Source: Pontederia crassipes (taxonomy: Eukaryota; Streptophyta; Magnoliopsida; Commelinales; Pontederiaceae). From it: DNA of 64,000 nt. Below the pieces are notes generated by a model, which had not been told where the DNA came from, did not search any database, and was given only the letters and a program-made list of their open reading frames with translations. Positions 22,711-34,959 of the stretch are shown one piece after another; the first letter of the stretch is position 1; the number at the start of each line of letters is the position of its first letter. Position numbers and translations under genes: made by a program. The stretch lies in the NCBI GenBank assembly GCA_030549335.1, contig CM060192.1, forward strand, positions 20,898,157 through 20,962,156, read 5' to 3'.

Positions 22711-25700
22711 ATGACGTCGAACTCGGAGATGACGAATGAACCCGTTGCACTGGAGAGGGGCCGCCAGGATCGAGGGCGCGCCCGCTCGAAGGACACTATG
22801 TCCGCCTTCGAGCAACGCCTCGGCCAATTCCAATTGGACGTGGGCGAGATGCAAGACCAACTCGCAACGCACGAGCGGGAGTTGGAGAAGACCGTGGATC
22901 TTACCACGGTGCGGGAAGAGATGGCGCCGTTGTATACGCGTCTCGAGTCCATGGAAGCGACAATCATGGACATGCGGGAGACCTTGGACAATGGTCTCTC
23001 AAACATGCGGTTCGAGATGGAGCAAGAGTTCCAGACCTTCCGGGAGGAGCTCAAGCGACGCTATGGAGACGGGCGGCGCCCCGAGGCGCCCGCCCCGCAT
23101 GAGGCGAGAATTGATGTGCCAAAGCCGAGGCCTTACAAAGGCGAGCGGTCGGCAAGGGAGATCAATGACTTCCTGTGGAACGTCCGAAGGTACATGGAGG
23201 CCTTGGACGTGACGTCCGAAGTAAGGATGGTGAAGACCGCATCCTTCTACTTGCAAGATGCGGCGAGTCTATGGTGGCGGTGCCATTGCGACGATGTGGA
23301 GCGTGGCATTGTGGGTCCCATTGAGAGGTGGGACGACTTCAAGAGGCAGCTTATCAACTACTTCTGCCCTGCCAAGTCGGGACTGGAGGCCAAGATTGCG
23401 TTGTTCAACATTTGCCAGAAGGGCACGTTGAAGGAGTACGTGAAAGAGTTCACCGAGCTCCGCCTACAGAATTCCCAAGTGGACGAAGACACGTTGTTGG
23501 CGGTCTTCGTGAAGGGTTTGAAGCCATGGGCTAGGACGGAGTTGGAGCGACGAGATTGCCCCAACCTCCGCTCGTTAGTCGCCGCTGCTGAATCGCTCGT
23601 GGAGTACGCCAAAGCGAGCACTCCACCACCAAAGCCCTCGGGCAAGGGCAATGGTGGGGGAGAGAAGTCCAAGTCACAAGGAGGCAAGCCGCACTATCAG
23701 GACAGAGGCAAGGGACACCAAGACGGGAAGTCCAACAATGGAAGATTCAAAAGGGACGGGAAGCCGCCAAAGCCTTGCTACATTTGCAAGGGTCCTCATT
23801 GGACGAGCGATTGTCCGCAAAAGGCGACAGTCAACGCAATGTATTGCCCCGACGAGAAGGAAAAAGAGAAGGAGGAGGCGTGTCTCAGCTCGATGCACGT
23901 CCTCAGCGCCATCAACGCCTCGAAGGGTCCTTCATCGGCTGCGCGACTTTATGCGGATATCGAGTTGAACGGGCACGTCTTCAACGCCCTCATTGACACG
24001 GGTGCATCGGAGTTGTTCGTGTCAGAAGTGGCCGCCAAGAAGCTAAAGCTGCCACTCCAGAAGACTAACGCCACGTTCAAGACGGTGAACGCGAAGTCTA
24101 TCTCGACCACAGGAATTTCTCCTGGAGTGAAGGTTCGCATCGGCAAGTGGTCGGGAAGCTTCGACGTGACGGTGGCACCAGTGGATGACTACGAAGTGGT
24201 GGCGGGCATCTCTTTTCTGCGACACATTGCCGCATGTGTCATCCCGCTCACCAATTCGATGGTTATCTTCGATCCCAAGGGACCTTACAATGTCCCTGTG
24301 AGGTCAGGCGGAGACCTCAAACAGAAGACCCTCTCCGCCATGCAAGTGGCGAAGGGGTTGCGCAAACAGGAGCACACCTTCCTGGCGACCGCCATCTTGG
24401 AAGATCCGGGGCCCTCCACTCCAACACCTCCCAAAGTCCTTGAAACCCTTGAGGATTTTGCGGACGTCATGCCCCCGGAACTCCCAAAGCGGTTGCCTCC
24501 GAAGCGTGAAGTGGACCATGTCATCGACTTGGTCCCAGGATCTAAAGCCCCGCATGGAGTCCCCTATCGGCTTGCTCCTCCGGAACTCGCAGAACTCCGT
24601 AAGCAACTCACCGAACTATTGGATGCAGGATATGTTCGGCCTTCAAAATCTCCATATGGCGCCCCGGTTCTCTTCCAGAAGAAGCATGACGGTTCCCTCC
24701 GGATGTGCATCGACTACCGGGCGCTCAACAAGCTTACGGTGAAGAACAAGTACCCCATCCCCTTGGTGGCGGATTTGTTCGACCAACTTGGCGGCGCAAG
24801 ATGGTTTACCAAGTTGGACCTTCGTTCGGGCTATTGGCAAGTCCGAATCGCGGAGGAGGATGTGCAGAAGACGGCGTGCGTCACAAGATATGGCTCCTAC
24901 GAGTTCCTCGTGATGCCCTTCGGCCTCACCAACGCCCCGGCAACCTTCTGCACTCTCATGAATAAGGTATTACAGCCATTCCTTGACAGGTTCGTGGTTG
25001 TGTACCTCGACGACATCATGATCTACAGCCGCACCCTGGAGGAGCATATCGAGCACATTCGGCAAGTGTTCGAGGTGTTGCGGCAGAACGAGCTCTACGT
25101 CAAGCGGGAGAAGTGTGCCTTCGCTCAACCGGAAGTACACTTCTTGGGACATGTCGTCGGAAGTGGGAAGTTGAAGATGGATGGCGCGAAGATTCGGGCC
25201 ATTGTGGAGTGGGAACCGCCCAAGCGGATTCCCGACATGCGTTCGTTCCTTGGCCTGACGAACTACTATAGGCGGTTCGTCAAAGGGTATTCACATGTGA
25301 CGACCCCTTTGACGAATCTCCTCCGGAAGAATGTAAAGTGGGAGTGAACGCCGACATGCCAGGAAGCGTTCGACATCCTCAAGAGGGCCATGACGGAGGA
25401 ACCGGTGCTCGTCCTGCCAGACCACACCAAGTCCTACGAGGTACAGACAGATGCTTCTGACTATGCCATTGGAGGAGTTCTTATGCAGGAGGGGCATCCC
25501 GTGGCGTTCGAGAGTCGCAAACTCAACGACACGGAGCGGCGCTATGCCGTTCAGGAGAAGGAGATGACCGCGGTGATTCACTGCCTTAGAACATGGCGGC
25601 ACTACCTTCTCGGGTCGCGATTTCACATCAAAACGGACAACGTCGCGACAAGTTACTTCGAGACACAGAAGAAGCTCTCGCCGAAGCAAGCAAGATGACA

Positions 25701-27270
25701 AGATTTCATGGCGGAATTCGACTATGTCCTGGAGTACAAACCTGGCAGGACGAATGTCGTTGCCGACGCCCTCAGCCGACGCGCGGAATTGGCGGCCATG
25801 AGCTCCTCTCAGGCCGACCTCATCGAGAGGATCAAGAAGGGATTGGAGTCAGATCCCACGGCAAGGAATTTGTTCGAGCAGGCGAAGGAGGGTAAGACGC
25901 GCCGCTTTTGGGTGGAAGATGGGCTGATCTTCACCAAGGAACGTCGCATATACGTTCCACTCTTCGACAACTTGCGGCGCACTATCATGCAAGAGTGCCA
26001 TGACTCAAAGTGGGCGGGACATCCGGGCATCCGCCGCACTTTGGCACTCATCGAAGGCAACTACTTCTGGCCAAGGATGGAGGATGACATTGAGGCCTTC
26101 GTGAAGACATGCCTTGTTTGCCAGCAAGACAAGAACCTCAATCAAGCGCCCGGCGGACTTCTGGAACCCCTGCCTATCCCAGAGCGTCCATGGAAGGATG
26201 TCTCCATGGACTTCATCACGGGCCTGCCCAAGTCTGAAGGAGCAGGTACCATCATGGTGGTCGTCGATCGGTTCTCCAAGTATGCCATCTTCGCCGCCGG
26301 CTCCGTAAGTTGTCCTGCTACTGAAGCTGCGGAGTTATTCATGAAGCACGTAGTGAAGTATTGGGGCCTACCACAAAGCATCGTCAGCGATCGGGATGGG
26401 CGATTCGTTGGCAACTTCTGGAAGGAATTGTTCAAGATGATGGGCTCCAACCTGCATTTCTCGACATCACTTCATCCTCAAACCGACGGCCAAACTGAGA
26501 GGGTGAATTGTATTCTGGAGATCTACTTGCGGCACTATGTGAGTGCCAATCAGAAGGACTGGGCGAAGCTACTCGACATCGCGCAATTCTCCTACAACCT
26601 ACAACGAAGCGAGTCGACCAATCGGAGTCCCTTCGAGATAGTGACGGGGCAGCAACCTCTGACGCCCCAGGCCGTCGCCACTTCTTATGGTGGCAAAGTC
26701 CCCGCCGCTCACCGCATGGCGAGGGAATGGCATGAGCAGAACGACATGGCAAGAGCATGTTTGCACAAGGCATCGAAGCGCATGAAGAAGTGGGCGGACA
26801 CCGCCCGACGGGACGTCAACTTCGAAGTCGGAGACTTGGTCCTGGTGAAGCTGGTCCAACATCTTCGGCTAAGCGGGAAGAATCTGCACAAGGGCCTCGT
26901 TAGGCGTTACGAGGGCCCCTTCAAGATCTTGAAGAAGGTAGGCAAGGTGGCCTACAAGTTGGAGCTCCCGCCTCAGATGCAGCAACACCCCGTCTTCCAT
27001 GTCAGCCTGCTCAAGCCCTTCGTTGAAGACACTGAAGATCCCGGGCGTGGGGTTTCAGACCGCGCCCCGCCGGCAATCCGTCAGCAGTTTACTGATCAAG
27101 TTGAAGAAGTACTCGCCGTCCGCACGAAGAATCGGAAGAAGGAGTATCTTGTTCGATGGAGCGGAAGACCGGACGCCGACACAAGTTGGGAGACAGCCGA
27201 AGACTTGTGGCAGTTCAAGCAGAAGATTGAAGAATTCCAAGTCACAGCTCCAGGGACGTCGCTGACTTGA
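22711..27270 (+). pseudogene. gypsy gag-pol polyprotein with two in-frame stops
   Basis: One frame runs from the ATG at 22711 to 27270 (1520 codons) and is broken only by TGA codons at 25345-25347 and 25696-25698. Domains in order: coiled-coil and gag (about 22800-23620), zinc knuckle [13 protein letters not shown] (near 23776), aspartic protease [10 protein letters not shown] (near 23990), reverse transcriptase with YLDDIMIYS (near 25003), RNase H starting QTDASDYAIGG (25445), integrase with the HHCC knuckle (HPGIRRT...CLVCQQDK) and DDE core (DFITGLP, SDRDGRF, TDGQTERVN), and a C-terminal chromodomain (EYLVRWSGRPDADTSWE, near 27140). Both stops lie around RNase H. The element could move only with proteins supplied by another copy, or the stops arose after insertion. 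Confidence 0.93.
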
Positions 27271-27281
27271 GTGGGGGAGAA
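27271..27281 (+). promoter_or_regulatory. Polypurine tract
   Basis: gtgggggagaa directly precedes the 3' LTR and would prime plus-strand DNA synthesis. Confidence 0.9.
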
Positions 27282-27822
27282 TGTCCCGGGGGCTTCTCCC
27301 CGGGGCACGTCGAGTTATCTTATGATGTATTTCCTTTTTAACTCACTTTTGTACTTAGTTTATTTTCTAAGTGTGATGGTGGCAGTTTTGTAATTTGCAC
27401 TCCTAAAAAGTGCACCCCCGGAGATGGTCCTCCACATCACACGTCGCAATTCTACCACCCGAAACGGTGGTATATTAGGGGAGACCCGCTAGTCCTCCCC
27501 CGAAGCGTTGTAATCATTCCTATTTACTCAACAAAGATTTCAAGCTTCCCTAAATCTAGCACCGTGCCTCAAGCGTGGGGTGGCAACCCACAAAAGAGCG
27601 TCCCAAAGCGTCCCAAGCGATCGAGCGTTACGCCGAGGTGCCCGTTTGTTCACAAACGCCTCCACCGAAGAAGCGTCCGCTCGGGACCGTGCGTCCCAAA
27701 AGTTGTGGCATTCGAAAAGTGGCATAAGCAAGCTTCCGCAAAGCGCCCAAAAGAGCTTGCCTAGACGTTGGGCACGTCTAGGCGCCGCACGGGTCGGTCG
27801 AGCGAAAAACGACCCCGTGACA
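27282..27822 (+). repeat. 3' LTR of the gypsy element (541 bp)
   Basis: Same length as, and by eye identical to, 22109-22649. Confidence 0.95.
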
Positions 27823-27841
27823 TGTACAGGGCCCGGGTACA

Positions 27842-27891
<50 letters not shown>

Positions 27892-27894
27892 TTC
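27823..27894 (-). pseudogene. rrn18: Mitochondrial rrn18 3' region, part B
   Basis: tacagggcccgggtacat followed by ttcaccgcggcatgctgatc and cgcgattactagcgattcc is the reverse complement of the conserved end of plant mitochondrial 18S rRNA. It continues part A across the gypsy insertion. The match stops near ttcatgttc, where unrelated mitochondrial-style sequence begins. Confidence 0.9.
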
Positions 27895-28290
27895 AGTGGA
27901 CATAAAACCCGACTTTTGATGATCCGGAATGCTTGAAAAAAAAGAAGTACTGGGCCGGACAGTACTTAACCGGTCCGGGCGTGAGGGGAGGGGGAGATTT
28001 TAGAAGGAGGGGATATAATGAAATTCTTGATTGGATCTTTTCGCGGGAACGGATATTGATTCGTTCCCGACTTTTCGAAATGAAGAAGGCCACTGGAGAA
28101 GCAAGAAAGCCTTCATTCGATCGACGATTCCCAAAATTCCACTTCCGGCTCAGTTAAGCTGAACCAGATATGTAGGCAAGCCCCCTACAAGAAAGAAGAT
28201 TCCGAGTCTTTCCGTCATCTTATCCCGCCTGATAAAGTCCAAGCATTTCCTCACGCTGACTCTTAAGGAAGAAGGGGGTCTGCACAAAAC

Positions 28291-30157
28291 CAAATTCATA
28301 TCATCATGCCATATTAGTTAAGCATCAATAATTAATTTTTTCATTGATTGTAATTCTCCATGAACAATTTGTGATGCAACATTATCAACACCATAACTTA
28401 GTCTTAACAATAATCCATTATTGATAATCCATTATAACGCTAATATATTTAGAAATAATTAATATCATAATGATTTATAATTCATAGCTTAACACTAATT
28501 CTATTAACTAAGCTTGGGTGGAACGGGGTGAATTTCAAACTACATATTCCCATTTTGAATTCAATTCAATTTTACACTAACCCATACCGTGTTTGTCCAT
28601 TATGCCAAATTCAGATTTAAACCTACCTAAATTTTGATGACTATGAATGGACGGGAATGAATTGAATTGTCGTGGTTCATATTACATATGAACCACGACA
28701 AAGGTAGGTTCACTTGGGAAGTCAAGCTAGATATTTTATTTACTCATCAATGTCAAACTTAGATTACAAGAACCTGAGCCGTGCGACATCATTATCAGGA
28801 TCGAGTTCTCCAACTTGGTCTGGATTCACACAACCTTGACTGAGTTCTTATGAACCCAAGTCGAGTAGTACTAGACCTGAATTGGATTCTACAATTTGTT
28901 TGTAGTCATATTTTTAATATAATTTACAATTCAATCCACATTAAATTCATATAATGAATCATATACAGGACAAGAGCCATGAAGTCTATGTCGTAGTTCA
29001 AGTTGGCTGTGAATTTTTTTTTGTTATTTTGGAACTTTATTTGATTACTACTACGTAGTGACACTTGAATTAAGTGTGAACCAATTTTTTAATATTCTAT
29101 GATGTCGGAGCTGTTAGTTGGTTCAGTCATCGTACGTTGGTGTGTATCTGACAAGGAGAGAAGTGGAGATCTTTATGTAGGAACTCAGTTTTGATATGTG
29201 GAGAGAAACTCAACAGATGTACTATTTATAATTTTCTGTGTGGAGTTTGATTTCAATTGGAGCTCCAGAAATTTTGAATTATTTTTAATCTTTTTTACTC
29301 AATTAGACTCTCATATTATTTTCTCATTATCGAAATTAATTTTGGAATATATCTTAATCTTAATCTATAACTTATCTCAATCGGGCTATACCTTTATTTT
29401 ATCATTTTATTTATCTATTTTCTATAATTTTTTCAAAATTAATTAATATAATAATATTTTTTCACTTAAAATAATAAATAAAATTATTTTAATAGTTGAA
29501 ATATTTTTAAGCCTTAAAACTTTTAATCATATCCTATTTGAAATTTATTTATTTATTAAACTTCTCTTTGGATATTAATTCAAATTAAAATCGCTAATTC
29601 TGATCTAATTATAATTTTTACTCACAATAGAATTTTACTTTTCTTGTTTTTTCTTTATTTTATAGTCATCTTTTTAATCGTTCTCAAATTCTAATTTTTA
29701 ATTTCGCTGTAATAAAAATTCTCATCAAATCTCAATTCCTTTTCTAATTAGGATTTACTTTTCATTTTCTTCCAATTCTCTATCTAGTTATACTTCTAGC
29801 TTTTTAAATTATGCTTTTTTCTCCTTTAATCTATTAGGACTTGGGTTAGATTATTTTACTGTTCTTTTCAAAATCTTATGACGTCACATGAATACTTAAT
29901 TCTAATTTATAATAATAAAAATTATTATTGCCTAGGGAGACATTACGTACTGTATATTTGTAATTATTATAGGAATTGACGCTAGAAATTATTATTGTGA
30001 ACGCGTCCCGAAATGGGTGAAGTATTTCGAGGGACATATTTCATTATTAAAATTCAGGCATTAAGACTAATTAATTAATTATAATACGTAAGCAGCCCCT
30101 CAAAAAGTAACATCAATTGATTATTTAATTAATTACTTGGTTGTCTCTTCCAATTAT
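28291..30157. other. AT-rich intergenic DNA, no gene seen
   Basis: This contains a near-perfect hairpin (28668-28700) and a stretch with repeated 'acccaagtcgag'-style words (28765-28880), also seen at 62900-63140. Short AT-rich frames such as 29198-29446 look like chance. Confidence 0.5.
28668..28700. repeat. Perfect 15-bp inverted repeat, 3-nt loop
   Basis: tgtcgtggttcatat / tac / atatgaaccacgaca. It is flanked by a weaker inverted pair, acctacct (28621-28628) and aggtaggt (28702-28709), so it may be the centre of a small palindromic element. Confidence 0.85.
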
Positions 30158-30642
30158 TTTAAAAAAGGATTATTTTCATATACTTCTTCTAAACTATTAT
30201 GATTGTCCACGTCTAATTATAAATTACGAACTTATTTTTTTTTAAATCCCTAAACTATCGTGACTTTTTCATTTTAGTCTTCCGTCCACTTCTGTTACAT
30301 TTTTAATTATATTTACTTTTTTCATTTATAAAAAAATCATTGGAAAGGTTAAAGTGGTAAACAAAATAAATTATCATTTATGAAAAAGACTAAATTACCC
30401 TCCCCTATTTTTTTATTTTTTTATTTATTATTTGATGTGTTATGGTGGGAAGAGTATTTAGTCGTTTCATAAATGAGAAAAATCAAAAGTAACGAAAAAT
30501 ATAACAGAAGTAGACGGAATGACTAAATTAGAAAAATCACGATAGTTTAAAGATACAAAAATATAATTATGTGGTTTGAGGTTAGATGCAGAAAATCACG
30601 ATAGTTTAGAAGAGATTTATGAAAATAACTCTTTAAAAAATT
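30158..30642. mobile_element. Palindromic MITE, copy 2
   Basis: The left (ttctaaactattatgattgt, near 30187; aaactatcgtgactttttca, near 30252) and right (aaaatcacgatagtttaga, near 30591; aaatcacgatagtttaaag, near 30534) halves are inverted copies. Each arm contains the 'aaactatcgtgattttt' motif twice. The outer ends read a(g/a)gattattttcata. There is no coding capacity. Confidence 0.8.
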
Positions 30643-31940
30643 ATAACTTTTCAATACATTCATATTATAGAGGTTGTAATATAGAACACTATTCAAATAA
30701 CACTATTTTTATACATCATTCAAGAATTGTCTTTTGACTTTTGTATATTTTTCTTTCTCTTTTTTATTGCTTAAAGCTTTTCATCATAAGGCTAATAGAA
30801 TCGGGTTCGGGATGGTCCAGGTCATCCTCGACCTAGTCCCGACACGATTTCTATCAGATCAAATTTTTGAGTGAAAGTGTTGTAATGCCCTGGTGATTTC
30901 TTGAATGATTAGTTCAGTTTCAAGAGGTCTTATTAGTAATGTTGCTTGTAATCAAGAGGCAAGAATTGTTTGGCTCGATCTTAAGGAAATGTTTCAAAAA
31001 AAAAATGGCACAAATATTTATATGTTAAAGGTGAAATTGATATTATTAGTCAAGGATCATTAACAGTGTGAGAGTATTTTAACAAACTAAAGTTCTTATG
31101 GGAAGAGTTATCATTAATAATATCAAATCTGCCAGTGTTAAAATCTTTGAAAGAATAATCAAACACAGTATCGATATCGGTCCCAACCAGTACTAGAACA
31201 TATTAAAAAAATTGGGAATAAACTCATAAATGAAACCAAAAGTTATTAAAACTATATATTATTATAACTAAGTGTTTAAACAAGTTAATATATTATTATA
31301 ATTATATATTAATTATGAATAAGGAATATAATAAAAACCTAAATTGGGTTCAAACCAAATTTTTAACTCAAACCAAAATTTATATAAAATATCATTGCTT
31401 TAAAAGATTCCTATATAGAATATTTAATAAATTATAATTCGGATTAATTTTTTTGACTTTGGACTCGGTCTCGACCCAGAATCAATCAATTTTTTTAAAA
31501 AATAGAACTGATCCCGGACCCAGTATACACCGGGTTGAAAACAATTTTTGGAAAATCATATCAGTGCAGGAGCACTACTTGATCTTTGTGTTAAAAAAGC
31601 AATACTATTGTTTTTGTTCTATCATTGCTAAAGTACCTGACCTCTCTAAGACACACTAAGCCGTAATAAGTTTATATTTCATTTTTGAAAATATTAATAT
31701 TTTAGCAGTATGATATAATAAGTTCTCAGTAGATTGCATGAAGTCTTTATGAGGCCACTAATGATACTTTATTAATTCATACATAAAATTAAATGAAAAT
31801 ACATATTTTAGAAGGTGAAATAGTGGGGAAAGTAAAATAAATATAAAATACAAAAAATAATGAGAGAAAGTTGAAAAAAGAATTCTATATAGTTTTATCC
31901 TGAACAATTTAAAAGCGTGGTTTTATATTATACATAGGGT
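30643..31940. other. AT-rich intergenic DNA
   Basis: No gene is visible. Segments at 30795-30850 and 31465-31545 contain cgggttcggg/ctcgacccag-type words typical of decayed hAT-like subterminal repeats. Confidence 0.45.
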
Positions 31941-32605
31941 AAAATGAATATGTGAAGCACCCTTTGTTTCACACCATGTGAAGCATGTCCTCAGCCGTCC
32001 AGATAAAATTTGATGACTCAAATTATATCTAATCGTATGTCATCAAAATTTGATCCATCGGCTTTCATCTCACGAAATGCCCACCCACTCCCATTCTCTC
32101 TCACGATCGGACTATGCCAACAACTGGAGGAGCTGCGACGGTAGGAGGCGAAGGTGTTGGCAGCGCAGCATTGGAGAGGCATCAGAGACGATAGTAAGAA
32201 GCCTTAGAAAGAGGTATCTTGACCACGATAGCGGTGCTGGAGCACGAGAATGCAAGACTGTAACATGCAAAAACAATGAGCAGCGATATGAACTCCAAAG
32301 TTTCGACGACGGCCGGAGGGAGGCAAATTTGGATCGGAGGGAGGGAAGGAGGAGAGAGGAGGAGATAAAGAGAGGGAGAGGAGATCAAGAGAGCACATCC
32401 AAATAAAAATTATAGGAGAGGGGGAGATCTCAGACCCTAGATCCCCAGCTTGCCGAAGCGTGCCCTGAATCGAAAGAGGGAGGGGGGAAAATGTGTGAGA
32501 TGCAAGAAAAATGTCACGAGATGTAGGAAAATTTTTACGCGCCTTCATATGAGCCATCAAATTTAATTTGGACGAACGAGGATCATACTTCACATATTCA
32601 TTTTT
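31941..32605. mobile_element. Non-autonomous TIR element, 665 bp, GC-richer core
   Basis: The ends are inverted: aaaatgaatatgtgaag at 31941-31957 versus cttcacatattcattttt at 32588-32605. They continue imperfectly for about 90 bp (gatgactcaaatt versus tgagccatcaaattt). The core (32090-32500) is richer in GC and has short open frames on both strands (118 codons plus, 129 minus) without a recognisable domain. No clear target duplication was seen. Confidence 0.7.
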
Positions 32606-34945
32606 GTATATATTGGCATCAACTATTGGAGCAATTTTAGAGGGGTCTCATTGACACTTTCAAAATCATCATTCATTTATTACTTATTTATCATTTTATA
32701 ATTTTAGTAAGGACAATTAGACAACTGGCACCTAGCTAGTAAAGATGAGAACTTTTTATTTTATATCTCTATCTTCTCTATTGTTTTCTTAAAATTGATG
32801 CATCAATTATAAATATTATTATATATTACGGTTCTGAGACAATAATATAATACATAAGAATGACAACAATTGCTACTATTAGGCATTGATTTTTACTTTT
32901 TATTACATTAACACAGCATGCCATCTATATCTATATTATATTAAAAGGAAGACAGTATGGAAGGAGAGTTTGACATTTGGCACAACCGTAGAATGCCACA
33001 TATCTTCTAATTAGGATATTGATTTATAATTACTTTAAAATAATTAGTTACAGGATACAATAATTATGAGAGTAGTGGATAAATTATCCATACGTGTATG
33101 GATTAATTTATTATATTTTTTTGAATTAGTCAAAGAGTCCCCTAAAAATTTAAAATTAATTAAAATATCTATTTAATTATTTATCTATTTATATATCTAA
33201 ACACTATATTCAAGGAGGGTAGTAAGGAGAAATTGACATTCGGCATGACAATTGTCCAAATTTTTTTAATAATAATTATTAGTTATGGTTATCAAATATG
33301 ATAATTATATAATCTTCTATCTATATCTATTTGTGGGAAAATAGTTATTTATTAAATAAATTAAAAATTAACTATAAATTAGTCAAATAATCATTTATAT
33401 ATTTAAATAAATTTAAAAATAATAAGCAACTATAATTATGTATTAGAATTGTTTAACTATTAAAAGACTTTAATATGGTTATCTAATCTTGTGGTACTTT
33501 GTAAGATAAAATACCGTAAGGTGAACTAATAATAGAACAAGATCATCTGATGGAACTTAATGCAATTAAGTAAGGTAAATAAAAATTAAAAGAAATTTGC
33601 CAAAGTTTATTTTATTAAAAAATAGTGACTTATTTAATATGTACTTTTATTTATGGCATAATCATTTTACATCATCTGCACATATTATCACTCTATCATT
33701 TGTACGTCCTGTGGGATACATAATATTGCTCTATCACTTTGAAGGTTGGTGTACCTGTGATGTTACTAAGAAATATAGATTAATCATTGAAATTATTTAA
33801 TGACAAAAAATAAATCATAAGAAGGTTTGGAAATATGGTCATTGAATAAAAAAATTTATTAGGAAAAAATACATGGGAAAAAATTATCATCCTAAGAATG
33901 ACATTAACTCAGAGTGATGCATGATTATCTTTCAAATTTTAACGTAGACAAATTTCTCTAATAATATCTTTTATCATGACCATTTATAAAAGTCAAAGTG
34001 AATCATTGCCTAATGTTGAATTATTTTTTAAACCACCTATGTTCATATATGGACAATTGTATGTAGCATTATAAGTGAAAAGTACTTAAGCTTTTAGTTT
34101 ATACTGATGAGGGTGAAATAACAAATGTGATTTATAAAGAAATTTTTACAATTTGTATTAAAATTCCTCTTATAAGTGTTTCACTATAAGTTGTTATTGT
34201 TTTTGTGGTTAATATATCATTTGTGTTATATATGTTTCTTTATATATACTTATATTGCATGGATTAGATTACATCCACTATGTACATTTTTCCTTATTTC
34301 TTATATATAAAATATATTTTTATTACTGCGCATCGTGCATATTACAAATAATTATTTTTAAATTCTGTCTAAATTAGTATGCATGCTCTATAATATATTT
34401 TAATATTGACTACATAACTATTTTTAAATACATTTATTATTATAGTGTTGTATGCAAGCTCTATAATTTTTTATGATCATGTATTTATATATTAGAAATA
34501 AAAATTATATTAAATTTATATTTATCAAGAAATTAATGCCAAATAAGTACGAAGAATTTTTTACCTTGATGGTGGCCACATTTTTTGTTCTATTAAATAG
34601 TTCCTTTTTATTTATGTGACACTTATATTCATTTTATTTTTTTTAAGAATATTGTAATCATTGCTTATTTTTTATTTACCATATTTAATTTGTTTATATA
34701 AAATAAATTAAATGTCAAGAAGTAAATGAATACTATAATGTTTAATTTTTTTAATATTATGACCACACTATGCTCACATCTTTTTATAATCATATTTTTT
34801 GTTCTATAAAATAATATGATTCCATTTAATTTGTTTTATGATATTGTCATTAATATCTCTTTTTCTGTTTTATTTGTTCTCAAACTATTATTAGTGTATA
34901 ACTGTGAAAAAAGTATATATTATTTTCTTTAGTATCATGTCTTCT
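32606..34945. other. Very AT-rich intergenic DNA
   Basis: No gene, RNA or clear element end was seen. The longest frame (67 codons at 33597) has no recognisable features. Confidence 0.5.
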
Positions 34946-34959
34946 TATTATAAGTTTAT

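Larger units (their letters stand above)
22109..27822 (+). mobile_element. Ty3/gypsy chromovirus retrotransposon, near-complete
   Basis: The 5.7-kb element has two 541-bp LTRs of equal length and matching sequence, a primer-binding site (22653-22664), one gag-pol reading frame and a polypurine tract (27271-27281). The target was rrn18 within the NUMT: TGTA ends the left flank and begins the right flank. That is a 4-bp duplication, where 5 bp is usual. Matching LTRs imply a very recent insertion. Two in-frame stop codons lie in pol. The chromodomain and compact CX2CX3HX4C knuckle fit a chromovirus, possibly Galadriel-like; that lineage call is tentative. Confidence 0.95.

Noticed and set aside
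22701..27308. Many other frames on both strands of the gypsy element
   Set aside because: Overlap with a clear gag-pol frame. The GC-rich composition creates long shadow frames.
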